Part shown: positions 43,041 through 54,719 of the stretch, piece by piece
Layout of the letters: every line of letters begins with the position of its first letter
Numbering within the stretch: position 1 is the first letter of the stretch
From: Hofstenia miamia
Taxonomy: Eukaryota; Xenacoelomorpha; Acoela
Direction: 5' to 3'
DNA length: 64,000 bases
NCBI GenBank assembly: GCA_004352715.1
Contig: SCFE01000073.1
Coordinates: 1,730,422-1,794,421, forward strand
Program-made: the position numbers and the translations under genes
The notes under the pieces: model-generated
What the model saw: only the letters and a program-made list of their open reading frames with translations
What the model was told of the DNA's origin: nothing
The model's database searches: none

Positions 43041-43113
43041 AGGTAGGATCGGGCTCGAACTCTGGTCCTCGCTGTCCCATTCTAGCCTTTAACCCCTAGG
43101 CCACTAGGGCCTC
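43041..43113 (-). repeat. tRNA-like (SINE-type) head
   Basis: On the minus strand there is an A-box-like TGGCCTAGGGG (43093-43103) and a perfect B-box core GTTCGAGCCC (43051-43060) with spacing typical of a pol III promoter. The ends cannot form an acceptor stem, so it is a tRNA-derived repeat head and not a tRNA gene. It abuts the LINE body, suggesting a chimeric retroposon. Confidence 0.6.
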
Positions 43114-43125
43114 TTATTCTTATTC

Positions 43126-45353
43126 AACAATAGTAATATTATTAATAATAATAATTACAGTAATAATAAAAATATTAATAAAAATAATAAAAACAATAAT
43201 AAGGACACTAAGAAGAAATGGAGAAGTACAAAAGTTGGCAGATGATGCATAGGTGTTGTCGAAGTTAAAGTTTTATATGAGTGTGTGCTAAGAAAGTATT
43301 AGGAAATTTCCAATATTTGAAAACAGACAGTTTACTTAATTATGAACTTATAAGGCTTTTTTTATCAAAGACTATTGCATTATATTTTGTTAGACTACAG
43401 CTCAATTTAATTCAAATTTCTTGCAACGCGAAATCCATTGCAAATTGTAGTATTTCTTATGTCAAAGGTACAGTTAGAATTTCACTCAAAATATATTTAA
43501 ATTAGAGTTTAGCAAATTTAAATTTTAACCTCCAGATTTTACCGCATTGTTACATAAGCAATTACTTTAAAATAAAATGACGATTTTTTCAACTCTACAA
43601 TTGCTGAAGATTATTTTTCAAATTAGTATTGTACTTATCATCTTCGAGTCTTCATTCACATTAGATTTTTGGAGTGATCTTTCTGAAAGACTCAGTGCAG
43701 CTGTAAATTGGGAATCACCCGACCGAAAATATGTAGATAATCCTTTTTTTGGAAAGTCTATTTCATAAGTGTAGATGTTACATATGACTCAATTTTTAAA
43801 ATATTTTTAATTTGTAGATGAAAATAAAAGTAATCTGTTTTAGTTTCATTATTGTTGAAAGACAAAATTATACCTATTACTCTAGCCTTAATTTCTACAT
43901 CTGTAGTCTTTTTCAATCAATACACTGTGAAGGTCGATTTGTTCTGAAATATTAGCATAGGTTTAAATCTATGACGATTTGTCTATTGCTAAGCATAAAT
44001 AACGTTTTATATATCTTATAAATAATATACTTTTTGTAATATATGCTGCAAATTAACATCACAGAAATATTTTAAACATTAATATATCCGATTTGATTAC
44101 ATTTGATTAATAAAATATGTGCTGACTTGTCAATAGATCTGGAATGGATCTGGATCTGAAAAATTGATCCATGATCTCGTGGATACTTAGTGGATTCAAA
44201 ATTTTAGTTCAGAGTAGTAGTGTTTATTAGAGTAATTATAGGCATTTGCTGCTGAATTGGATGCAGCAGACGTTAGTATTAATTGTAATACCATCAACAT
44301 TTTCTTTCTATATGAAGAAGTGTTCTAAATCTCTCAGGTTATCTATTCTACACATTTTTAAGTATAATCCGAAATTGTGATTGAAATATCAGTAAGTTTT
44401 ATGCAAGATATTTTATGCAGCGCTCAAAGATGGTCATGGGTCGAAAATTCAGATCAAGGCCCCGTCCGGCTTAGCCTACATCCAGCGCGTCTTGCTAAAA
44501 TGAATGCCAACTCGTACCATTTTTATAATACTTGTCAAACAATTTTTAAATTTGATACCAAAATTTGATATGATAGATGCTTCTAATATAATCTAAGCAC
44601 TGAAATGGAAGATTCTAAATTGAAATTTGGAAAATTATATGATACTAATGTAAAATTTCCAAAAATTTTTTATTTTTAACCTCTATATAATAATAATAAT
44701 AATAATTGTTATTGCACCACTGATAAACTTCTAATTTTTTTTAGTGGCGTTGATTAGCATTTTTTACTATTATAGAACATCGTCACAGAGGGGGTGCGAT
44801 TGCACATTGCCATAAAATGGTAAAATAAGAAATAAAATATATTAGAAACGATTTTAAGCAAATTTGGGCCCGATATTTAGGAATTTAGAGGCTTTTGGGC
44901 CCCAAAATTCCAAAATAACAAGGTAATTACATAAATATGGAAAAATTGTTGCGCAAATTACAAGAAATAATATAAACAATTTTAGACAATTTTGGACGGC
45001 AAATATTTATGCAGTTACCTACATATGTATATGTACGAAATATTAAGTAGTTAAAGGTATCTACTATATTCACCAAAATGGGTACTGAAGATTTAATGCA
45101 TAAAATGCGGAATATGGGAATGGGGCCTTATATTTGCATCTCGCACGGGGCCACCAAATTTACAGTGAGATCACTGGCTGCGACTAGTTACAATTATCAT
45201 ATTTAACTAAACTTTCTATGAAAACGACTGGTTTTATATCGTTTATATGAAGTAAACTAAATAACTAGTTTCATAAATTTTGAAATTACTGAATGTGACT
45301 ATTTTGTGACATTGTGATGTAAAATGTAACTTTGAAGAGAATAAAGGATGTGT
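43126..45353 (-). repeat. right arm of the large palindrome
   Basis: Inverse of 37008-41314 without the hAT insertion. It carries the empty hAT target site near 44747 and a private insertion of about 45 bp near 45138-45185 that partly repeats neighbouring GGGGCC and GCGAC words. Confidence 0.9.
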
Positions 45354-46300
45354 GAAGTTGATCTCAACGTTATTTGCTGCAAAACCAACATTTTATTAGG
45401 TAATTCTCTACAAAAACATTTTACTAGTAGTATATCTTTGCAAAAACGTTGATTGCACAGCAAATGATTCTCAGATCGACTTTGGACCAGTTTTATTCGC
45501 TTATAAACAAAATTTTTCATCTATAATGTCTTTTTCAATTTATTTTAAATGGGGCCACGTTGCAATTGTTTCTTCAAGAACCATTCTAAGAGCAGGTACA
45601 AATATTCAAATATGTACATTAGGGATACAACGTTCTGCAACCTTATGATCATTTATGATATTCTGATGAATTTTTGCTTTTAAACCATGAAAAACAACAT
45701 CATTTTTGTATTTGACAAAAAATTTCACCCACAAAGCACTTTGAATTTTTTTAAATTTGGTTGTAATTTGGTGAATATGTAACAATTAGAACCCCGGTTG
45801 AAAAGTAAACACAGGAATAGGTTTAGAATCGTAAAGTTTGACGTTGAAGTTGTTAATATCTTCAATATCTTCGTATATTGGTATATTCGATAACTTAAGC
45901 TTAGTCAAAAATTTATTCGATTTTTTTATATTAATGCCTTTTATTTTTCCCAATTCCTCCATTGTTTTTTCTGCCTTTTCTTCAGATTGGAAAACAGAAC
46001 AAGATAATTATTTTTTGATACAATTGATTGATCATAAGGTGATATTTCCATTTTTTCAATGTTGTAATAACCTTCTTGAATTCCTTTTCCTTTAAGGAAC
46101 CATCTTTATTTTTTAGTGTTTTGTTTGGAATTATGAGTTTTGGGGTCATATATTTCTTATCATTTTGAGGGGAGATGATATTAAATTCATTTGAATATTC
46201 TTTATTTGAAGAGTGTCTGTTTTCATCTTTAAGGCAAGTTAAGAAATTTTGCTTAATCTTTGCAATAAAACCGTTACAGTCTAATTTTTTTATTAGTTAT
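45354..46300. other. no gene recognised
   Basis: AT-rich. A minus-strand stretch (about 46110-46265) stays open and lysine/asparagine-rich (contains NGFIAKIKQNFL), which could be a remnant of copia internal sequence, but I cannot show it. Confidence 0.4.
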
Positions 46301-46456
46301 GGTAATGGTAGAACAAAGAAACTGTATTTAAGATACACGGAAAGAATTGATTTACAACATTAATAGAAAATAAATGTTCACGTTTTCATGGAATTATTTG
46401 TAAATATACATAAACAATACTAGCGTCCATTGTTTACCGGCGTTAGAATTCCAACA
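46300..46456 (-). repeat. copia 3' LTR (start visible)
   Basis: Directly after the pol stop the minus strand reads a purine tract GAGGAGGGG and then TGTTGGAATTC at 46456, the typical polypurine tract and LTR start of copia elements. The LTR end is not certain; I give an approximate limit. Confidence 0.6.
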
Positions 46457-46463
46457 CCCCTCC

Positions 46464-47096
46464 TCAATTCTGTGAGTGCTTAAACATCTCTGACACCAAA
46501 TTAGTGAACTTGTTGCCAATCAAGAGCTTGGTGAAAAGGTATGCCAAATGCCCATCAGTTGGAATGTAATTGAGAACTCCTTCCCAATTCTTGACATAAG
46601 ATCTGCCAAAATGTTACTTGATGTCAATGTGTTTAGACCTTTGTAATATAATAGGATTTTTGAATAATCGCAATGCTGATTGACTATCTGTTTTGAAGTG
46701 AGGAATATCCGAACGAATTTCAATGCTTTCCAATAAATTAGTAACAAACTTGGTTTCTTGCATACATGTTTTCAAAGCAATATACTCTGCTTTAAAGGTT
46801 GGTAAAGATATCAATTGTTGTTTAGATGATTGCCACACAATTGGTGAATCATCTTCATTTATTTTTATAACTAATCCTGTAATAGATTCTCGATCTTCAT
46901 TTAATCCCCAATCCAAATCCGCAAAAGAGAGTAATTTTATATTACAATTGAAGCTGGAAAAAGTTAATTCGAAATGTTTGGCAGAGAGAAAGTTGCTCTT
47001 TGTAGGGTTTTCATTAAACCATGCACCCATGGCGAAAAGCATACATCCGCAAAGCAGAGATCCAATCAATAAATATTGATGAAATTTACCTTCCAT
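46464..47096 (-). pseudogene. Ty1/copia pol C-terminus (end of RT plus RNase H)
   Basis: From 47096: QYLLIGSLLC (end of reverse transcriptase), NPTKSNFLSAKHF, then RNase H with FADLDWG (first catalytic aspartate), SITGLVIKI, WQSSKQQLISL, FKAEYIAL (glutamate), TDSQSALRLFKNP (aspartate) and RSKHIDIK. A TAA at 46614-46616 interrupts the frame, which then continues to PTDGHLAYLFTKLL and a terminal TGA at 46464. One nonsense codon aside, the sequence is well preserved, so a fairly young loss. A related scrap is at 5235-5310. Confidence 0.92.
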
Positions 47097-47204
47097 TGTG
47101 AAGTTATTTTAGAGCAGAATGGTTCACATACTCAGCATTTACTGTAGAAATATGATAACACCAATGTTTTTTAGTCTTTATTTTGTATTTTGTTTCTCTT
47201 AAAT

Positions 47205-47286
47205 TGAAAAAATTTCAACTGGGCCCACCTTAGATATTTTGGCCCCCTGGTGCCTCCCCTAATTCAATATTGCTGGTACGCCACTG
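47205..47286 (-). repeat. short interspersed repeat end (CAGTGGCGTACC type)
   Basis: Reads CAGTGGCGTACCAGCAATAT from 47286 on the minus strand; counterpart of 1126-1205. Confidence 0.5.
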
Positions 47287-47313
47287 GCTAGAATAGATTA
47301 GTATAAATATTGA

Positions 47314-47562
47314 ATGAATAAACAAACAGATCATTCAGTATGGAGCAATGTTATAGTGAACAGGCGAGCAGTCGAAATTATTCAAGCAATAATCGACAGA
47401 AAGGTTTTGGGATTGGAACGTATTGCTATACCACTAGCAGTGAAAATGATACCACCATTGAAAAATGTCATTACTAATGTCAGTGAAGGAATTTTGGATC
47501 AAGCAATTTCAGGTGTAAATCACATAGTGTGGCATAATCCATCAGAAACCATGTGCAGTTAA
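47314..47562 (+). other. 82-codon open frame of unknown nature
   Basis: Contains RRAVEIIQAIIDRKVLGLER. I recognise no family. It ends about 140 bases before the LTR-like repeat at 47.7 kb, so it may be internal sequence of that retroelement, but it does not match the visible end of the third ORF at 59.3 kb. Confidence 0.35.
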
Positions 47563-47699
47563 AGTGAGAGAAAGAATGGAAGTAACTAAGACTAAAATGT
47601 AATATTGATTAAATGTAAAACACATGGATATGAAAGATTATTTATTTGTAAAATGTTTGAAGCAGTTTTTATATTTAAATTAACTCGATGTAGTATTTG

Positions 47700-48750
47700 G
47701 CAAACATCAAGATGACCAATCAGCGTATACTAATTAATACTGACGTTGCGTAATTAATCAGAAGAAACGCGGGGAAAATTGTAAACAAGCTTTGATCAAC
47801 AGGTACTAGCCGAGTGTTTGATTATTTACTTAAATGTGCTATAAATATGCATTGATTGTTAGATGCAATGATAAAGGAATTTTATTGGATTTACTTTGTT
47901 ACTTTTTGTCAGGTTATTTTATAGTTACATGGAAAGCTAAACGTTCAAGCACTAGAGTAATCTTACGGTGGTCCCCGAATACAATTATAGGAATTCTGGA
48001 GCAGCCTCACGATCAGTCTTTCAAAATCACGGTGAGGGCAGTAGCTGTAGATTTCTCGATGTGCTTATAGGTTACGAATAGGGATAGGGATTTTTACCCG
48101 TTATAGCTTTCCCATCAATCAATGCTTGCAGATTATTATGATTACTTTTAGATTGCTCTACATGTTTACTGTACAGTTCTTTTGTATGATGTGTTTACTA
48201 TCTAGTAATTTAGTGGACTGTCGACTGGTTTATGAATTAACTTTCTTGCCGACTGCATTGATTGTTCACATGTACGAAGGGCTAACATGTATTACTATTA
48301 CTATATATGTAGGGCTATTATATGTAAGGAAAAATAACAAGCTAAAGCACCACAGTTGCATTATCTCCTTTTATTTACATAGTCTATTTTACAAGGACAA
48401 TCAATGCACTAAATTGTTAAGTTATCACACACACACTATCACTGAGTTAAACATCCACGCACTGATTCACCAACAGGTTTCCATCGAAGTTCAAGTAAAA
48501 GCTGGAGCTGTTACCAACGAAGATGTCTCTGGATGCGCATAGAACAGCGCTGGGCTTCGACCCTGCATTTCATCCACTGCTCTCGATCTAAATAATCGGT
48601 GATTAGTTAAGCATTTAGGATTGCTAATGCATATTAATGCAGTTAATTAACTATACAACAAGTTAGGTTGAGAGGATTAGGAATCTGTCACATCGTAAAC
48701 ATCACATATACCCTGAGAATGGATTAGCAACTAATAAATAACTGCAAAAT
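47700..48750 (+). repeat. long LTR-like repeat, copy 3
   Basis: Aligned in order with 59630-60560: TTGTAAACAA, TGGAAAGCTAAACG (47929) with GGTGGTCCCC 35 bases later, AGGGATTTTTACCCG (about 48086), ATTGATTGTTCACATGTA (48259), GGACAATCAATGCACTAAAT (48396) and the CGCTGGGCTTCGACCCTG word (48548). Length of about 1 kb and its place after retroelement third-ORF sequence at 59 kb indicate the LTR of that Ty3/gypsy-type family. The block at 47929-48100 is shared with the shorter repeats at 4.5 and 9.0 kb. Confidence 0.55.
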
Positions 48751-49017
48751 TAGTATATGCAAGATTCTACAATAGTCTCTGGTGATAATGTAAAAAAGTG
48801 GAAAAGCGCAGAATTTGAACTGTTGCAAGAAACACAGTAAACAAGCAATCTAAAAAACAACATATAAAGAAATTAGTGAAAATTATAGAATTACAAAAAC
48901 TATCAAAACACGACGTGGAGTTAAGCGATTTTTGATCAATGCACATAGTAGGCCTAAACGTGATAGTTTGAAACAAATATTGCCTAGAATAAAAAACTGA
49001 TATCTTTAAAAACTTAG

Positions 49018-49025
49018 TATAAATA
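49018..49025 (+). promoter_or_regulatory. TATA box of the second major capsid gene
   Basis: TATAAATA located 41 bases before the ATG at 49066, the right distance for a short 5' UTR. No such box precedes the shorter open frames around it. Confidence 0.5.
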
Positions 49026-49065
49026 CACACGTTCATTGGGAATTGTTATTAGTTCAAGTACAGTC

Positions 49066-50315
49066 ATGAGCACCTTAACACATTTGTGTTTGGACATCTT
49101 TAAACGAGATAAAGGTTTGGTAAACTTCAATGGTGGTAGCACAGAAAAATATTTCCCAATATCGGGGTTTAATGGTCCAATGATTGAATTTAATTTTGAT
49201 TCAGAACAACATGACTACATTGATTTGCAAAGTATACATTTGGCTATATCAGTCAAAATTTTACTCAATGACGGGAGTGATCTTATCTGGGATGTTACTG
49301 ATGCTACTAAACGGGATCACGTTTGTCTAGTAAACAACCCCCTACATTCATTATTTAGTGATTATAATCTTTATGCTAATAGAGTTTTAATACAAACAGG
49401 TGATGCAGTTTTGCCACATAATGTAATGATGAAAATAGAACTATTAAAGAGTGCAGCACAGGAAAATTCAATTTTAACACCAAGTGGATATTATTTTAAA
49501 AAACGTCCTGATCAACCTATAGATAACTGTAATAGCCAAGATGGACAATTTCAGCATTTGGCTCTAACACAGAAAAGCAAAATTTTAAACCTCTATGGAT
49601 CTATAGCTGTGGATTTTTTTCAAAACAAAAAAATTATTGATACCTGGAGTTAGCCTTTTTCTCAAACTTTTACAATCCTTGGATGATTTTTCACTAATTT
49701 CCAATTCTACCACTAACCTGCTGAATACTACAAAACAGAAAGAAGCTATGCAAATGAAAAAACGTTAACTACACCAGCGACATACCACTTTATGCGGATT
49801 CTCCCAAGAACATTTATTATTCGACCTGGCCAAAACTCTCCAACAAAAGAAAATGTATTTTCAAATGAACCGATTCGACGTATTGCTTTTGAATTTGTTC
49901 CCAATCTACAATTTACAGGAACAGATGACTCAAACCCATTCTCATATAGATTTAGAGGTCTGCGCCAAGTCACTATAACACGGGGTGGATCGATTATTGC
50001 ATTCACACCAATGACTTTGTTGAAAATAATTATGCACAAGTATACTTTCATTCTGTAAAGGCGTTGGGTTTGAATGATGTAATTGGTAGACCATACTCAG
50101 ATTATAATAAGCATGTAATTATGGTTTTCGATTTGACCAGTATTGCAGAGGCAAATAATGAGGTACTCTAACCCCAATTAAGTGGTGCAAGTATACGCCT
50201 AACACTAGATTTTGATTCTCCAATTGGCAAATCACTGGAGGTGATCGTTTTGGGTGAAACATGCTCAATAAGCTATACATTAATAAATAACGCAAAATTA
50301 TATAAGACTAGAAAG
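49066..50315 (+). pseudogene. major capsid protein, second Polinton copy, decayed
   Basis: The ATG at 49066 is chosen over an upstream non-ATG start because it lies just downstream of the TATA box. The N-terminal jelly roll is open to 49653 (about 195 residues; DLQSIHLAISVKIL, PLHSLFSDYNLYANR, LTPSGYYF). Frameshifts near 49645, 49740 and 50010, and a nonsense codon near 50168, break the rest. NPFSYRFRGLRQVTIT (about 49936-49985) matches the C-terminal copy at 29701-30315 closely. This copy supplies the N-terminal half missing there. Upstream of 49000 I see no ATPase, so only the capsid cassette is present. Confidence 0.82.
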
Positions 50316-50347
50316 AAAATGAGTTTCATTCATTGTACCGTTGCAAG

Positions 50348-50614
50348 ATGTTGGGAGTAGACGAGATTAGACGTGTAGAAGATCGCGTTCATTATATCAA
50401 GGACCCCCAGTTAAAATTTGCTCATGTTTCAAATTATCTACTACAAAAAAATTGTATACATAACGTTGGTGTTAAAAGAATTCTGCAAATAAACCCCTAT
50501 GGTGGACTTATTGGCATAAATAATTCTAGACTACATTTGCTGTTGAATTGGTCAAAACTGTTTAGAATTCATGCAATTTACCATGATAGTTATGACTTTG
50601 TTAAAAGAGATTAG
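50348..50614 (+). pseudogene. protein X, second copy, C-terminally deleted
   Basis: Homologue of 29263-29697 with about 70 percent identity over the first 88 residues, then an abrupt switch after YDFVKR. A deletion has joined it to codons of the protease downstream. The junction lies in a GAGA shared by both original sites, so a microhomology deletion of about 160-170 bases, compared with the intact copy, removed the end of X and the start of the protease. Confidence 0.75.
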
Positions 50615-51030
50615 ACGTATTATTCTCCAAATCCCATCACTACATTGGCGTTTTTTCGGTGTACACTGTTCAGATTGCATACCACCAAGCCTTGTCCAAA
50701 ACTCTTTTCTAATTTCTAATGCAAGCGGAAATTGCCATCTCGGAACCCATTGGTTGTTGATTGTACGAGATGCAAGTGTGAACTTAATATCCACTAAACC
50801 AGTACTGCGATATTGAACAATACTGTCTAACTATGTCTCCTGGATTCCATGTGTATGAAGGTGATCGAAAAACTAAGTTGCAGGGGATATCGCCAGTTTG
50901 CGGTGCGTATTGTATTTATCATGCTTTTTTATTTTTCAACAATATACCCGAAATATTTGTATTTACTGATTTACTGTTTGTTAATTACTTTTTGTGTAGT
51001 GATGGGCTTAATAAATTAATGTATTCATAG
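50606..51030 (+). pseudogene. adenain-like protease, second copy, broken
   Basis: Retains GTHWLLIVRD with the catalytic histidine (near 50737-50765) and, after frame breaks near 50780-50835, LQGISPVCGAYC with glutamine and cysteine (near 50878-50915). The segment with the catalytic aspartate (FKDS in the intact copy) is damaged. The N-terminus is missing through the deletion fused to protein X. Dead gene. Confidence 0.85.
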
Positions 51031-51110
51031 TCACTTTGTTTATTTTACATGTACAAAATGTTTTGTTTAAATAGCACAGTCAAAATTTATAATTTTATAC
51101 ACTTTTGCGA

Positions 51111-51916
51111 TATGCCAATTGTTAGTCTACTTCTGCCAACTATTGAAGCAATAACTCAATACATAGTTTTACTACGCATTTGGAAATACCAATCTATAAT
51201 GCTTCTCATGTGGCTTTGCTAAATATCACATTTCCCATAGGATTTAATAATATACGAGATTAATCATGCAGTTTTATCAACGCAAATGGAAATAAACGTG
51301 GTATTTATGTGAAGGGCGTCCATGTGAAAAAGATAGAAGATGTGTTTAGCTTTGTTAACCAAGTCTTAACGAAAATTGAATTGACGGTTGTTAAATCTGA
51401 AGCAAATGACGAAAAAAGTTTTGAAAAACTATTTAGTACTCTTTCACAAAATTTGCCAATGATTACAACAGTACCGAAATTGGATTTTGAAATCACCAGT
51501 GGAAGAGTAGTAATAAAAAATGAAACGCCTTATGAATTTGAATTAAATCAGTTAGGTGAAATTTTGGGTTTTGATCATCACTATCGAATAGTGGTTTGAA
51601 CACTACTAAATATAGTTTTGATATTTTAAATAGACAGCATAATATTTTAATTTATGCTGATATAGTCACTTGTCAGTATTATCAGAGTGGTAGCATCCCA
51701 TTATTGGATCAAATACCCCTATTCACAGTATATAGTGCAAATGACCAGCCATTTATCAATTATGAAAAGGCTCATATAATTTATAAACTAACTTCAAAGT
51801 CATTCATCAATAGAATTACAATTAGCTTCCATACATCGAATGGTGAGTTCATTCATTTCAATGATACTAGCACTATTTATTTAACTCTTAATATCAAAGA
51901 CACTGATGAAATTTAA
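51111..51916 (+). pseudogene. penton-like minor capsid protein, second copy, broken
   Basis: From the ATG near 51112 (reading MPIVSLLLPTIEAITQY) through PIYNASHVALLNITFP (about 51180-51240) the frame changes at least twice. It is open from 51309 to the TGA at 51597-51599 and then resumes one base back for about 106 codons to 51916. Both parts align with the gene at 27975-28718, in the same order, including the region of interruption. The C-terminal part contains LPLLDQ-like and STIYLTLNIKD segments. Confidence 0.62.
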
Positions 51917-51930
51917 GTAGAACAATTTTT

Positions 51931-52640
51931 TAAAATTTAAAATAAATAAGTTATTTGTTATTTTTAAATTTTATGTATTAATAACCAATTTACGACAATA
52001 TAAATAATATCAATAATTTTACAAATTTTTTATTCTTGAATTCAACGAGAAAAACGTATTGAAAATTTAGTTCATTTGTACCAGAGACGGTGATTGATAA
52101 ATCGTTTTACTTTATTAACATTTTGAGTTTTGTAGCATCTTTCATTTACATAATTGTATAAATTGGGAAAAACATGTTGTAATAATAATGGAGATTGTTT
52201 TCCAACTTGTGAAAAAATTCTAGTTTTATATGATTTGAAAGTGTTTTATTTAATCGTGATAATTTTTAAAGTGATTTGGATTTCATGTTTGGTAGATACC
52301 ACTCTTTACAATTGGATACATTTTGACATTTGAACAATATGTTATAGATAAAAAATTACGCATGTTAACATTGTCTGTTAAGAAGTGCAATTTTGTACAC
52401 ACAGTAGCATAATGGAATTTTACATGGTTGTACTGTTTTTATAATTTGTTACATTTTTATCTTTGAACAATGGTAATAGATAAAACAAGTAATGTTGACA
52501 TTATCTGTGAAGAAGTGCAACTTTATACATAGAGCGGATTAATGAAATTTCACATTGATGAAAGAACTACCCATAAAGATTTGAAACTTTTTGGTAAGCT
52601 ATTTTTATAATTAAATCTCAGATATTGTTTTGATTCTTAA
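51931..52640. other. non-coding 3' flank of the capsid cassette
   Basis: No gene. Contains two related stretches (about 52300-52440 and 52440-52560) sharing a word like ATAGATAAAA followed by TGTTRACATTRTCTGT, a local imperfect tandem duplication. The entire segment is repeated after the n at 52641. Confidence 0.55.
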
Positions 52641-52641
52641 N

Positions 52642-53924
52642 AACCAAGTCTTAACGAAAATTGAATTGATGGTTGTTAAATTTGAAGCAAATGACGAAAA
52701 AAGTTTTGAAAAACTATTTAGTACTTTTTCTCAAAATTTGCCAATGATTACAACAGTACCGAAATTGGATTTTGAAATCATCAGTGGAAGAGTAGTCATA
52801 AAAAATGAAACGCCTTATGAATTTGAATTAAATCAGTTAGGTGAAATTTTGGGTTTTGATCATCACTATCGAATAGTGGTTTGAACACTACTAAATATAG
52901 TTTTGATATTTTAAATAGACAGCATAATATTTTAATTTATGCTGATATAGTCACTTGTCAGTATTATCAGAGTGGTAGCATCCCATTATTGGATCAAATA
53001 CCCCTATTCACAGTATATAGTGCAAATGACTAGCCATTTATCAATTATGAAAAGGCTCATATAATTTATAAACTAACTTCAAAGTCATTCATCAATAGAA
53101 TTACAATTAGCTTCCATACATCGAATGGTGAGTTCATTCATTTCAATGATACTAGCACTATTTATTTAACTCTTAATATCAAAGACACTGATGAAATTTA
53201 AGTAGAACAATTTTTTAAAATTTAAAATAAATAAGTTATTTGTTATTTTTAAATTTTATGTATTAATAACCAATTTACGACAATATAAATAATATCAATA
53301 ATTTTACAAATTTTTTATTCTTGAATTCAACGAGAAAAACGTATTGAAAATTTAGTTCATTTGTACCAGAGACGGTGATTGATAAATCGTTTTACTTTAT
53401 TAACATTTTGAGTTTTGTAGCATCTTTCATTTACATAATTGTATAAATTGGGAAAAACATGTTGTAATAATAATGGAGATTGTTTTCCAACTTGTGAAAA
53501 AATTCTAGTTTTATATGATTTGAAAGTGTTTTATTTAATCGTGATAATTTTTAAAGTGATTTGGATTTCATGTTTGGTAGATACCACTCTTTACAATTGG
53601 ATACATTTTGACATTTGAACAATATGTTATAGATAAAAAATTACGCATGTTAACATTGTCTGTTAAGAAGTGCAATTTTGTACACACAGTAGCATAATGG
53701 AATTTTACATGGTTGTACTGTTTTTATAATTTGTTACATTTTTATCTTTGAACAATGGTAATAGATAAAACAAGTAATGTTGACATTATCTGTGAAGAAG
53801 TGCAACTTTATACATAGAGCGGATTAATGAAATTTCACATTGATGAAAGAACTACCCATAAAGATTTGAAACTTTTTGGTAAGCTATTTTTATAATTAAA
53901 TCTCAGATATTGTTTTGATTCTTA
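52642..53924 (+). repeat. 1.28-kb direct duplicate of 51358-52640 next to a single n
   Basis: Virtually identical to the preceding 1283 bases, beginning AACCAAGTCTTAACG right after the n at 52641. The few differences I see are mostly C in the first copy and T in the second (for example GACGG versus GATGG, ATCACCAG versus ATCATCAG, GACCAGCC versus GACTAGCC, the last adding a stop). Duplicate plus junction n indicates two alleles abutted by the assembler. Confidence 0.85.
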
Positions 53925-54600
53925 ATGCTTTTTTGCAATACTATCTCTAGTTAGTTTTACAGATATTTCTTTTAAAACGTAATCAATTATATTTTAATGA
54001 ATTGCTGCGAATTTGTAGTCTGATGTTAAATTAATTATATACTTTATCATAAATAGAAACGTTGTTTGTTTGTTAATCACATTTTTAATTGAATTTGTAT
54101 AAAATTTTAATAGTCATGTGTCTTATACTGTGATCTATCATCTCCTTTGACTTGTTTATTAATCATTAATTTAGATACTACCGTGTGAAATTCATAACTT
54201 GCAAATACACATTGCTTATGTTTCCTACAGTATTCCCATCCCAACATGAAGGTTTGACGAATATGATCATTGTTCATTGAACTTTAGATGAAATTTGCTA
54301 TATGAGCTTTATCATTTAGCAGTGCATTTTATATTTTCTTTGTAAATAAATTTATTATTTATAAATGTTCGTTTTCTCTGTATGGTGAGAGTATGCATTT
54401 GTGGAAGCATGTATTTATATTTATTTTAAAATTATTTATTTAATGTCTATAAAAAATGTTTTTGAACAATAGATTACAACAATTCTAATTTCATGGGAAT
54501 TCGAAAATTGTTTATCGAAAAATTGGTTATATTTTAAACAATAGACTGCAAACAAATATTTTTGCCAACAAAAGAGAATATATTCCAATGACGTCAGAGA
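53925..54600. other. no gene seen
   Basis: AT-rich flank between the capsid cassette and the gypsy element. The 62-codon minus-strand frame (54436-54624) has no motif. Confidence 0.45.
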
Positions 54601-54719
54601 TACACAGACGGCCAAAGTACACAATTACATCATATCCATGCCCGCCATAAAGGTCAAAGGTAAAAAATATCCATGGGTTTGCCTCAGCTTCTTACTACTG
54701 TTACAACCACAAAAGAGCC

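Larger units (their letters stand above)
41471..43113 (-). mobile_element. R4/Dong-like LINE with tRNA-like 5' head
   Basis: Flanked by identical 12-bp direct repeats TTATTCTTATTC (41459-41470 and 43114-43125), a LINE-type target duplication in ATT-rich DNA; Dong-type elements of the R4 clade prefer TAA repeats. On the minus strand, 43113-43041 is tRNA-like. Next come ORF pieces at 42988-42782 (KWTDKQNR, then RGYRKRM) and 42477-42274. Near 41705-41527 is the reverse-transcriptase tail (KIEVVPVVVGEL, LEELGVP, LAQKAALLETPRVLRKAL). At 1.64 kb it is internally deleted relative to a full LINE of 4-5 kb. It sits in the loop of the palindrome. Confidence 0.7.

Noticed and set aside
43041-43113. Possible tRNA gene (A and B boxes)
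   Set aside because: The two ends cannot pair into an acceptor stem, and the segment sits at the head of a retroposon with target duplications; it is a SINE-like head.
48126-48542. 138-codon plus-strand frame in the LTR-like repeat
   Set aside because: The homologous stretch at 60.1-60.5 kb does not keep the frame open, so it is not a conserved protein.
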